A stretch of 64,000 nucleotides of DNA from Perca fluviatilis (taxonomy: Eukaryota; Chordata; Actinopteri; Perciformes; Percidae): contig NC_053118.1 of the NCBI RefSeq assembly GCF_010015445.1, forward strand, positions 21,689,937 through 21,753,936, given 5' to 3'. A program made the position numbers and the translations under genes. Shown piece by piece: positions 1-21,700 of the stretch. The notes under the pieces are model-generated. The model ran no database searches. It saw only the letters and a list, made by a program, of their open reading frames with translations, and had not been told where the DNA came from. How positions within the stretch are numbered: position 1 is the stretch's first letter; each line of letters opens with the position of its first letter.

Positions 1-230
1 TAAAAGAAATGCCACTGTTCATTGTGAAATCAGATTTGCTACAAAACTATTAATATTTGTTAGTAGAATTAGATATTAAAAATAGTGGGAAAAGGCATCA
101 CAACTCTTGCATGATAGCTGAGGTTAAGTAAACACGTTTAGTTGCATGTTAGCAGTTTGTATAGTTTTTTTTAATTTTTTTTTTTTCGCTCTCCGATCTA
201 AAATTAGTGAGTTCTGTGTGGTGCACACAC

Positions 231-9489
<9,259 letters not shown>

Positions 9490-10523
9490 GATAAAAAAGA
9501 TCTGCCTGGCTGTTGAAGATGAGGACATCTTTCAAAGTGGGAATTAGTATCAACACATATTACAAGTGATTTGCATTATTTGCATTTGGTTTCTTTCCAT
9601 AACAGAAAAAGTTATCACGTTATATTAGTTCTCTGGTTGTTATGGAACCTGAATCTAAACGAGCCACATCCAGTTTTCTGACATACCTCCTCCTCTGAGG
9701 ATTTGTGATCTAGTTACCACCTTTGTTTCTCATCCTATGGGAGACTCCCCTGACTTTGGATAATAACATGCTGTGAAAAACATGTTCAGAACGTACATGA
9801 TGTACTTCTGCTTTCCCTTCTTACTCCATCCCTTCTGCACAAACACAAACTTGTATTTGTATATTATATGTATATGTATATGTATATTGTATTTGCATTT
9901 GTATTTTCATATTTTGCCTTCATTTAATTTGTGTTTGCTTCCCATTGATATGACTTCTCATTTAAATATGCCAAATGATGACCACAAACGGTGGAGGAAA
10001 AATAAGAAAAATATAATAATAATTACTTCTTAAATAACACATGGTCCCAAGACCTTATATAGACTCTTGTAAAGTCAGACAAGAATGTCTAATTACCGTA
10101 TATATTTGCTGGTTATATAATCACAGATATTCATTATTCATCATAAAATAACCATTGAAACAAAAAGACATGTATTATCAGTATTCATTTCAGCAATGGT
10201 ACTGCTTCAACATAATTACATACCTGACACTATCAACACACAAAGACTGAAAAAGAAAATAAAGGACTTGAGAACTTGATTTGTGTAATAATTAGTTATT
10301 ACTTACAGAATCTGCGTCTGCTCCCTGGTAGAGTCTAGAAACAAGGCAATTTAAAAAAACAGGATATCGACAAAGTGAAGATGTGCGTGTTGTTCCTCTG
10401 CCTCTTTCTCACGTCTGATGTGAGTTGGCTGGGTGGTTACCTGTCCTCAGTCAAAGCAGGTGTATGGTACTGATGCTATACAGTATGTGTGTGTGTGTGT
10501 GTGTGTGAGTGTGAGTGTGTGCA

Positions 10524-10592
<69 letters not shown>

Positions 10593-11694
10593 GGGGTTAT
10601 GAAATATTTTTATGTCAACCAGGAAATGAACAAACCATTGTTAGACAAAGGTAAGATAACCCTATCAAAGTTGTTGAAGGATTCTTATCGAGTGAAAAAA
10701 CTACAGCATTCATTCAAATTTTTTCAGAAAAACAAACAAATCTGACACAATGATACACAAAGCTGAGAGACAAGCTGACAGTAGATCATAAAGGAATGAG
10801 TCTTGGTTGGACGAGAAGTTGTACATTTATTTTTGAGGTTATATAACAGGATGTGATAATTATTTATTAGACCATACATCATGTCAATTCACAGCAATGG
10901 CTGTTACGCCAAATAAAATGACCTAGCCAAAAACAAAGGAAGATAACTACATGGTAAAAGCTCCATTAACAGTAGCTTTTGAAAATTTAGCGGTGATACC
11001 AAACACACTTAAATGTTAAGGCCACTGCAGGTGCAATTGTGATGTCGGCTAGATGCTAAATCCAGTTCAATGGGAAAACCCAACATTAATCTCAGACATT
11101 CCATGTCAGTAAACTTTCTCCATAACATTTTTACTTGTTTTTACAGTCTATAATTTTTCTTTCCCACACAAATGTGAATCTAATTTTCCAATGGCACAAA
11201 AATGAATATGTATATAAAATGAGGAACAGGATATAAAACATCAGAGAAAGAATATGAGAGAAGACAGACAGAAAAGAGAAAAACTGACTACTGACTATAG
11301 TATGTCCACTCAACAACTGGGACCACAATGCAGACCACAAAGACTGATGGTTCTGGTGGAAAAGGTAGTTGCAAGCAGTTAACATAAACTACAGCTTTCA
11401 GTATATCCCTTCACAATCACATTGGTGATGTGACAACATGATGTGACAAATAGCACAGTGTACTGTGTGTGTAATACACACAGGACATTCTCTTCTCATT
11501 AACCTTTAATCACACTCATTAGGAACCGCCGTTACCATCTTCCCTATTAGCTAACTTCCCGTGTGTGTATGATAGGAAATCTGACATTACAAACAATTAC
11601 TGGACTAACGCAAATGTATATGTGTCTTTGTTGTTACTAAAATAGAGTCCATACATGAAAGACACAAAGGAGAAGCACTGTGACTGGGTGTGTT
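9490..11694. other. Intergenic region between otoa and riiad1
   Basis: The upstream side of otoa and the downstream side of riiad1; no protein gene found. A possible non-coding first exon of otoa ends at 10307 (minus-strand reading ATTCT|GTAAGT), but I cannot support its other edge. ORFs here are short and not conserved in appearance. The only clear structure is the compound microsatellite at 10483-10592. Confidence 0.6.
10483..10592. repeat. Compound microsatellite (GT)n-(GA)n-(CAGA)n
   Basis: Three adjoining simple repeats on the plus strand: an interrupted GT run, a short GA run and about nine units of CAGA. The Gln/Thr/Asp-rich and Cys/Val-rich frames read from it are repeat artefacts. 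Confidence 0.95.
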
Positions 11695-12606
11695 TCACTT
11701 CATGTTTCCTTCCATTTTGGAGCCAATAACTGCATGGAGGTTTGGGTTGGTGAAGTAATCTGAAAAAGACCATTGACAATTGTTAGTGGGTAAAAATTAA
11801 GCATGTGTGCATTAACAGTTTTTTTTTATTTGGATCCCCATTAGTTATTACTTTGGCAACAACTACACTTCCTTGGGTCCGTTTAAAGGATAAGGCTAGA
11901 GTTATTTCAGATTTTTCTTTTAGATTTTTATCATCAATAAATTCCACAAAACTAAAAACCAACTATGTGTTAGTCCATCCCTCATATTTTCTGATGTCCC
12001 TACCCTGTCAGTGGCACTCCCTTTCAGTGGCCACAGTCCCATTAATTTCTACTAGATATAAGTTGATGTTTAAAAATGCCTCAAAAAGTTCAATTTTTTT
12101 TTAAAGGCTCAGAAAGAAAATTCTAAAGCAGTTGGGCACATACATTTTTAGCTGTTGTTATTTAAACTACATAGAGTCAAAATTGCATTTGTTTCGGTAT
12201 TTTCTACACCTTTGATGATTAAATTGTTTTTTGAAAAAAACATTAGAGATCTAAGGCAGTGGTTCCCTAAATTTTCACATAAGGGACAAGTAAACTGACA
12301 CAAATTAGACCATAGACCCCCATCTGATAGGATTTTAGCTTTTAGATGTTTATTAAAAAAGGTGTATTAAACCCAAAATAGTCATTATGTTACTTATGGA
12401 TGGAATTATACTGAAAATAAAGTATTCCCCATTTTGCTGGGAACCCCCTGGAAACCCCAGGCGTCCTTGGTCCCCACTTTGGAAACCATTTTTCTAAGGC
12501 ACAGATCATAAGGTATGGTAGTAGGATCAATTTATTGTTGTCTCTTCAAGGGACAACTCAATAAAATTACATCATAAACAAACGTGACATAGATAACAAT
12601 CGACCA

Positions 12607-12682
<76 letters not shown>

Positions 12683-13846
12683 TCTGTATATACAACTTAC
12701 CTGCAGCAAATTCACGGATGTCAGCAGGCATTTTAAGAAGCACATCTCTGTGAGAGGACAGGAAATGTGAATAGTAACTGCACAACTATAGTATGACACC
12801 TGTTAAGGAGACTGTGTGAGTGATTTAAAACTAAAAGTTCACATTAAAAAGTGATAAGAGATGCAGATATTCCTCAGATATACTCGCTGCCTGAAGCAGA
12901 AGAATCTGGGACTAAAGGCTGTTTCTTTAAAAGAAGCTGCATAGAGGCTTAAGACACATTAACCTAAAATCAGCCCAGACTTTGAGTTAATTTGTTTGTG
13001 AATGAATACATATTGTCAGATTTGAGCAAATGAAACATATTCTGGTAATAACATGATGTTGTATGTAGTAAAATAGGTCACATACATATGTAAAACATAT
13101 TTGCATTAACCTTTACTTGATAAGGCTCTAATACATTTTTTTAAAGCACATAGTTGGGCCTTTTAGAATATATTGAAATATCAATTTGCCTAGGGGAAAA
13201 TCCTTCTGTCACACATGTAGATTAAATACAGTAGGACCTACTGTTACTATATGTCATTCACTTAAGGTTGCCTCTATTGTTTATTTGCTGGTTTCTTTTA
13301 TCATACCTTCTATTAAATAGTTAGCAATGAAAAGGAGGACACTACACTAGCTAAGATTAGGAGGAGAAACAAGATCAGATTTCTTACAGATATTTACAAA
13401 GGCTGGCATTGATCAATTTGGATTTATTTTATCCTTGAAAGAGCTTGAGCATGTTGGATTTCTTTTCGCCTCAGTCTCGATTAACTAGCAATAGTAAAGA
13501 TTACCAGCATACACCGTGAGCAAAAACAACAAAAGATGAGTTAACTGACCTCAGAAAGTCGCCTATCAATACCTCTACTTCTGGATGCGACCTCAAATAA
13601 TTCTCGTTGTCTATTCTCGTCTTAATCTGAGAATCAAAAGAAAATGCAGGTCAGGCTTGCTAATCAACAGCATTCAAATCAAGCTGCGGTTTGTGGCTAG
13701 CTAACGTTAATGTAGTTAGAGTTAGCATTTTAGCGCAGTAAAATTCACCCGGGTGTTAACGTTACCTTGAACTGTTGCAGTTTCTCTTGCTGTTCAGCAC
13801 TTAATACACCGACGTCAAGTTTCGCCAAACTGCCCTTTCCAGCCAT
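11695..13846 (-). CDS. riiad1: RIIa domain-containing protein 1, complete
   Basis: A small protein with an RIIa dimerisation/docking domain, as in the N-terminus of protein kinase A regulatory subunit II; family members often work in cilia and flagella. Four exons: 13766-13846 (ATG at 13844-13846), 13550-13626, 12701-12747 and 11695-11759 (stop TGA at 11695-11697). Their lengths total 270 bp, giving 89 aa. The peptide starts MAGKGSLAKLDVGVLSAEQQ, continues IKTRIDNENYLRSHPEVEVL and ends in YFTNPNLH. These match remembered human RIIAD1 segments (KIQTRIANEKYLRTHKEVEW and YFTDPRLP). All junctions are GT-AG. The acidic and hydrophobic pattern covers almost the whole protein, so it is essentially one RIIa domain. 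An X-box-like RFX site lies 140 bp upstream of the ATG. Confidence 0.92.
12240..12500. repeat. Degraded interspersed repeat in a riiad1 intron
   Basis: The segment reads GCAGTGGTTCCCTAAATTTT at one end and 'ACTTTGGAAACCATTTTTCTAAGGC' in broken complementary form at the other. That resembles a nonautonomous DNA-transposon relic of the 'ggttcccaaac' kind common in vertebrates. The family is not identified. Confidence 0.4.
12608..12680. repeat. (GT)n dinucleotide repeat, about 36 units
   Basis: A nearly pure GT run about 20 bp from the low-coordinate edge of the 47-bp riiad1 exon (12701-12747), in the intron just after its donor. The His/Thr ORFs read through it are artefacts. Confidence 0.97.
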
Positions 13847-14868
13847 CTTTTCTCTACAGATGTCCGTCTAATGATTTACCTTACCACTTACTGGCACTCT
13901 AAAAGTGGTATTTAAACGTTTGAAGCCATATTACGCAGAAAAAATAGTCGCCTGTTACTGACAAAGCTGCGGTCTGGTAAAAACTGTTGCTATGGAAACG
14001 ACCGCCAGCAATTAAGGGCTGTGTCCGCGAGGTGGCAGCAGATGAGAGGATAACAGACTGGAGCAGGATAACTAGTTTTTCACTGAAGATCATCAACTTT
14101 TCTATCATATTAAAAGGTGTTCGCTGAATCTCTTTCCGGAGGAGGGGTGACTGGGGAACTGTTTAGATTTAGCTACATTGTCATTAAAAACTATTTAAAA
14201 GATCCTTTTGATTTTTGTCTTTTAGTATCCAAACATGCTGATGGGCCTGTAACTCCCTGTTCCTTCCACTCCCTGCGCAATGCGTACACTTTCCCAATGC
14301 TTTCTAGACTAAAAATCTACATGACCGTAGACTTGCTGAGTGGTAATTAGATTTTATTAAACTTAATTTCAGATGCAACATGTAAACACAAAACTGAGAT
14401 AATGGAGGTCTTGAAACTATATTTAAGCACCCACTTCAAGACAGCAAAAAAACAGATGGAAAACATCTTCCAATGCTTAGGCAATTCTTTTTCGAACCTT
14501 GTAAAGAATATGTGGAAACTGAAAGGGATGCAAGTGATATATTTGATAAAATATAATTACAGTATATACAAACATGAGGTGGTGCTAGACTCAGGCTTGT
14601 AATTAGTCCACCTACTCTACAGTTTATCAACACACTATATTGGCACAGACACGGAAAAGACGACTTAAGACAAATATAACAACACAAAGCATTTAGAGGT
14701 ATTTTAGGCATTAGTTACAGATAGAAAGAGATTCAGACTATACAAGCTCTTCCTGAGTTTGCTTTCAACAGAAGCTCATTGAAGAACCACAACAATCTTA
14801 AGTCCATTATCCTTTTGTCATCTGTGACATTGGGTTTGGATAGTTTTATTCCCTTTTGTACCTGCTCA
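13847..14868. other. riiad1 promoter and il6r 3' flank
   Basis: The right part of riiad1's upstream region grades into the 3' side of il6r. There is no convincing coding ORF. On the minus strand an AATAAA hexamer occurs at about 14842-14847, close after the il6r stop, and another at 14352-14357; either could serve il6r polyadenylation. Confidence 0.5.
13986..13999 (-). promoter_or_regulatory. X-box-like RFX site upstream of riiad1
   Basis: GTTGCTATGGAAAC fits the RFX X-box pattern GTNRCC-N(0-3)-RGYAAC with two mismatches and the usual 2-bp spacer. It lies 140 bp upstream of the riiad1 ATG. RFX factors switch on ciliary genes in vertebrates, and the RIIa domain is frequent in axonemal proteins, so the position makes sense. 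Binding is inferred. Confidence 0.55.
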
Positions 14869-15704
14869 TCACTCCCTACGGAGAAAAAAATAACTTGTGT
14901 TGTTGAAGTGCATGGCTTCTATTCTGTCCTTCACCCACTGTTCTTTTTCATTTTCTACTTCCTCTTTTTCCACTTTGCTCGGTGGGGGTTCTTGGCAATG
15001 AGCAGGGGTAAAGGTCACCAGAGCCTGCCCTTCTGGGGGAGTTGGGGTGGAGGGCGGAGGCTGAGTAGAGTCACCACACTGGGTGATGACACTCAGACTC
15101 TGGAGTTTAGACATAAATCTGTCCTTGTGTCTGAAATGGAAAATAGAGAAGTTGACTGATATAATTTGCTTTGGTTTCAAATCGAGAACGCCTATCCACT
15201 AACTATTATTTAACTCATGTTATAAATGTATCCATGTCTTGTACAAAAATTCTATTTTCCATATATATATATATATATATACAGTATACACTACCTGAAT
15301 ATGTAGGCAGCCAAAATGACCGACAAGAGAACAAGTGAACCACAGGAGATCCACAGGATGTGACGTGACATCGCTACTCCAGTTGGAGAAGGTTGAGGAA
15401 CTGCAATAAAGACAGGGGCAGACTGTGAGAAATCCTAATGCCGCTGAATAACATCAGTGCAAGAACATGTTGGGGTGTGACTAAATGTGTGTTTGTGTGT
15501 GTGAGATAGGTGTGTTGAGGCATGTTTCCTGTGGCGTGTTTCGTTGTTGAGCCTCAGTTATTATGATGACATGGCTTCCTGTTGAAACCCAGTGGAGCAG
15601 AGGGGGCTTTCAGCACTAACAACATTTAAGAGTTCCTTCTCTCATTCTTCCCTCCCATCTCTCATGTACACGCACGCACGCACACACGCACGCACACACG
15701 CACG

Positions 15705-15797
<93 letters not shown>

Positions 15798-18665
15798 CTA
15801 AACCAAAGTATTTTACAGTCTGCTAGCCATCTTACCATCAGACACATCTTCATCTGTACCAGAGCCTTCTATGTATACTGGAAACTGCAAGTTAGAGAAG
15901 GTAGAACACAAGAGATGTTGTGAGATACTCAACGCAGGACAACATTAAATACTGTATGCAACAAGTGTTAGGGGAGAAATATCTCTATGATGACTCTTAC
16001 CGTTGTGGCATCTATCCCCAAACTCCATGGAGATAGTGTCTGTCCTCCATCCACTAATTAAATCAAAAGGGAAGATATACATTAAAACCTAATAAAAATG
16101 AAAACCACCTCTGCTAGTAGGCCTACAACAAAATAGAAGAAGGCTCTTTAACATAATATCTCTGTCATCTAAAGATGTACTAGTAAACTATTTAATATCA
16201 AATTGTCATATTGATTTACTTTTTCTTACTTAAAGCTGCAGTGGGAAGATTGCAAAAAACGGCATATGCTCACATTCCTCAAGGCACCGGCCGAGGAGGT
16301 GGAGTTGCACACATCTTTGACTCAAGCCTAATAATCAACCCTAAACTAAGTTACAAGTCATTTGAAAGCCTTGATTTTAGTCTTTCAGGGTTTCACACCC
16401 AACCTGGAATACGCTAAGGCCAATTTTATTTGTGTACCATGCTCCTAGTCTGTATTCTGATGACAGCTTTAATACCATGTTATGTCATTATTAGATTTGT
16501 TTGGTTTCTGTCAGAGTATACTAGTATACTAGAATTCTTATTACCTACTATTAGTAACGTTTTAATAATCAAATTTGAATTATTAGAGACAAAATGCATC
16601 ACCTCCTGCTGGTACAGATTTATCTTCAAACACAGGAACCCTAGAAACAGATGTTAAACCTGATATATATTTAGACTGCTTTTCTCCCATCGAACTTAAC
16701 CAACTAACTTTTCTTCATCTAAGCAATCAACCTGTCTCTTAGAACCCATCCCAACTAGGCTAGGATTTAATCCTTAGTTAGCACTTTTTTACTAGATATG
16801 ATCAATATGTCTTTATTGACAGATTATGTACCACAGTCCTTTAAAGTAGCTCTAATTAAACCTCTTCTTCCAAAGCCCACTCTTGATCCAGAGCTAGATC
16901 TTAGCCAACTATAGACCTATGTATATCTTCCTTTTCTCTCTAAGATTCTTGAGAAAGCAGACACAAATCAGTTGTGTGACTTCTACATTAGAATAGTTCA
17001 ACCTGGTTGAGTGTGTGTTCAATGTACCAAGGCTCAGTCCTTACCGCAGCAGCCCAGGGTTCAATTATAACCTGAGGCCCTTTACTGCATGTCGTCCCCC
17101 TCTCTCTCTCCCCCCTTTCCCGTCTACATCTATCCTATCAATTAAAGGCCAAAAAGCCCCAAAAAATAAGAATAGCTTATTTGAGAATTTCCAGTCAGGA
17201 TTTAGAGTGTATCATTTCACAAATACAGCACGGGCAAAAGTTACAAATGACCTTCTACTTGCATCAGACAAAGGACTGGTATATGTACTCTTTTTGTTAG
17301 ATGTTATGGCTGCATTCAACACCATTGACCATCACATCCTTTTACAGAGACTGGAAGATTAAATTGGGATTAAGGGAACCACAATGAGCTGGTTTGAGGT
17401 CTATTTATCTGATTGATCTCAGTTTGTGCAAGTCTTTTTCCTAACCATGATACAGTGCTATTATGTAAAGCCACATTCCATGATCTAAAAGTAAATTAAA
17501 AGGTGTTTAAATAATTGAAAATGATTTAAAATCATAAACCAGTGGAGCTGTACATATCCTGAGACACGGGATACTATATTTTTAGGGCAGTCTTTCATTT
17601 GATAACATACCAAATGATAAGGGTTGACACAAAATGAGAGGAGAGAGAAAAGTTGACAACATGCAACAAAGGTCGCAGTCTGTTCCCAGACTGCGCAAGT
17701 TAATAACGAAGTGATTACATGGTCAGCTTCTTACATCCCGAGGCCACCAGGAAGAAATAGTTTATATTGTTTATACATGCTTTTTTTCCTGAGAGATAAA
17801 GAAATACCACTCTCATGTCTGTACAATAAACATGGACCTTCAGCAGGATACAATTAGCTTAGCTTAGCATAAAGACTGGAAACAGGGAGATACAGCTAAC
17901 CTGACTCTGTCCAAAGATAAAAAAAAGTCCTGCCTACCAGCTGCTCACTAATTACCACCATAAATGTAATTTGTAAAATATGCGGAATAAACAAAATCTA
18001 AAAACAACAAGACATTAGAGTATTAATCTTCTCGTCTTATTCCCAAGAAAGTGAAACCCCTAAATAATGACACATCAAAAAGATATAAATAATTTCAATG
18101 GAATGAAAAAAAGAGTATAGAATGATATGTTAAAAAATACTTTCACGTAGCGAAAACATGTGTCACTTTCATTTTTCATGGGGTATATTTCCTTTTGCAA
18201 AGAACATCAGAATATGAGGATGCATTCATAAATGTTTTCTAAATATTTTCAACTCTATGAAGATGTACAAAGGATCCAGAATACTGCATGCATGCTATGC
18301 ATAATGCGTAAACTTATTCAGAAAGGACGAGAAACATAACAGGAGGGGGTACCAGTATGTAAGTATGGGAGAGTGTTTATTTGGCTTCTTTTGAAAACCC
18401 TAATTGTGTGGAAAGGAAACAGGTGGCTTTCCTCTTCAAGTTGTCATGACTACTTTTGTCTGTGTCCAAGGTGGATCACGTAATACCGAGGTGATCAAGT
18501 TCAATGATTTACAGGTCCACGTAATTAATCCCTTCCAGGTCTCTAAAACCATAAGGCGGCCTCCCCCTGAGCAGAAAAAAACAACCATATAAAGTTTCCT
18601 TAGCGTCAGCTAAGCTCATGACCCAATCTTGAAATGGCTTGATTTTATACTTTTTTTCTATGTGT

Positions 18666-18716
<51 letters not shown>

Positions 18717-21700
18717 TTACCCGTCCATCTGGTGGCAGGTGTACTCCAGTCACTCCACTGACCATCATACTCGTCTCTAGTTCTGAGCTGTATCAGGTAC
18801 TCAACACCAGGCATTGCATCAGTGATAGTGTAGGAGCGCTGCTGGTCCTCAATCCTATGTATCTACATAGACACATACAGAAAGACAACCAGGTAAACAC
18901 ACATCACACTGATGTCACCTAAGTGTTTAATTGTTTCAGGTCAGAAAAGCCAACAGTGCATCGAGCTACTGAAATGTGAAAAGTGAACACACACACACAC
19001 ACACACACCGACAGTGCTTGCTAAAAAACTCTATTCGTCTACCAGCACACACCTGCCAAAAGGAGGACTTGAGAGGTTGGTATTTAATCTCGTAGATTAG
19101 TTTATAATAGTGGTCGTGAGGCATCCAGGAGATTGGCAAACTCCAGCTGACTGTCATCCTCATCTCCTGTCCCTCCTCCTGTCGAACTGACACATCTGAT
19201 GGAGGGTCTGGCTTTACTGAGGGAGCAGAAAGGAATATAGTGAGTGCTTTAATTACCCTTAGATCAGACCAAACACACATGTGACATGGACACACATGTG
19301 ACATGGACACACCTGTCGACGCACAAACTTACAAATGTCCATAGGTAGGAAGTGCCGCAGGGCGCTGGTGGCGTTGCCAGCGATGCTCGTAACACACAGG
19401 TAGGCCATGTGAAGGGTTCTCAGCTCGTCCCAATTGTGTTCCAGAGCACACCAACAGCGGGAGCGCCGAGATGAGTATGAGCACTGTGAACGACGGAAAC
19501 CCTCTGCCAGGCTGAGAGAAGGAATGACAAAGAAAGAGAAAAACAGTTTCTGTTGTTTCAGTATTGGGACCTGCTAACACCTAGTGTGGTTGACAGGTAA
19601 ATCAGAATTTGTAATATTGTTAAAGGTTTGTTTGTAAAATAGTATTTGACCATCTCCAAACACATGTATGACACATTTATAAGTTATTCATTGGGGGAGT
19701 TATAGTGTTAATGTACAGTATGTCCTTACCTTTTACTGAGTAAGAGGTAACAGTTAGGTCTTATAGTGACGGGCTTCTGGGGTGCCCACTCACAGCGGAT
19801 CTTACTGCTGGGTGACCTTTTGTAGCAGGACAGGCTGGGATTCTCTGGAGGATCTGACACATATAGAAGACATGCAGTTATACTGTACATTTATCAGTCA
19901 GTCAGTCAGTCAGTCAGTCAGTCAGTCAGTCAGTCATTGGCGTTGTCTTTCCTAAATATTTCTACATCAACCACACTGCTAATTACTATCACACTCTCAT
20001 TCAATGGTAGGCTACAACAAACAATTAGTTTTGTTATAGATTAAACTGTCAATAGATTAGCTGTTTTAAAAAATAATGAAAAATGCCACTTTTCCCTTGT
20101 CTAACCAACAATCCAAAACACAAAGCTATTCGATCAACAATGATGTAAAACAGAGAAAAGCAAAACACCATCCCCCCAGCATTTCTATAAGAGTCTATAC
20201 ATAATATTTTTTATGAAATAATGAATAATATAATGTTATGTTCAGGACTTGATGAATAACTGAACTATCTCAATGTTCTACCCATACATCATTATACTCA
20301 CTTTTTTATTGTCACACTGATGTATAACATCTTTTATTTACACTTAAAGTCCTTACATTCAGAATGTGTGGCATAATTCACTTTGCAACGTATTACTCAC
20401 ACTGTATTGTTTATAGAAAACACTCCTTAATGTTTGTGTTTCTTTCTTACGTAATCAAGATATGTTAGAAAGGACAATGAAAGGACAAATATCCTATGGA
20501 TCAAATCAAATTGACACATATAACTTCAATCGTCCATTACAACTTCATTGTCATTGTGACTCACCTGCAATGTTTACTTTTAAAGAGAACCTCTCTCTGC
20601 CTCTGTGATAACAACTGTACCTCCCAGAGTCTGTCAGTCTTACTGAGGACAGAGACAGTGACGCCCTTCTCCTCTCAAATGTGATTTCTCCCCAGTCTCT
20701 GTCTCCTTTTCCCACCGTCCTACTGTTCCACTTCCACTGTAGCCTTGACTTTATGCCCCTTGTTACTCTGCTCCCTTCCTCCCCCGCCTCCTCCTCCTCC
20801 TCCTCCTCGTAATCGCTCTCGCCACCCATCTCCTTAGCCTCCCAGTCGGATTCATTCTTTAGCAGTCTGCTCACGCTGGTTTGCCAGGCCGTGTGAGTGG
20901 TGGGAGAAGCTGTGTATCCTGTAGCTGTACGCCCGAGGCTTCTGTTTTCTCCCGCATCAGTCAGGTCAGGGTGGTATCCCTCACTTACAGTATTCTCCAC
21001 AGTATGCTTTTCACTTTTCATTGAAACTTCAGTGTTGCTTCTAATGTTTACAGTGGTTGTTGGGGTTGCATCAGAAGAACTCCCTCTTCTGTTGGTGTTT
21101 GAGCCTTGTCTGGCAATGCTGACCTTTACTCCATCCACCTCCACATGACCACTGCAGGTCAAAACCAACGAACTGCCAGGGGATAAAACCAACACACCAG
21201 GGGGAGGGTCTGCACAGAAAAACAAAAAACAAGATTTATAGAATATAAATCAATGTGTGTGCTGTCTGTCTTTATTGTATATGTGTGTAAATTCGAAACT
21301 TTCAAGACATTGTACATTCAGACAGTATTTTATACAGAATGAGTATTGGTTGCAGTTCACTGGGCTTCGCACAGATACGATGCAACGTTGCATAACCAAA
21401 ATTACCAACTCTTTTTAAACTTCCTCTTTAAATAAGTCTCTCTTTTTTACTGTTTCTTTTTCAGTCCTAAATCATGCCCTTTTGTGCAATCTCTCACTTA
21501 ATTATATTTCTTCCCCTAAGTATGCAGATTTTCTGATTGCATTCGAAACTCACACAAATGCTGTAGCTGTTTATCGCCTCTTGTTTGGACATGTCTGGCT
21601 TGACGTCAGAAGCCCATTGCCCTTGTAGTGCAAACACACTGTCTCTCTATTGCTCTCACATTCCCAGTTCCCTCTCTTTTTTACCTAGAAATCAGATATA

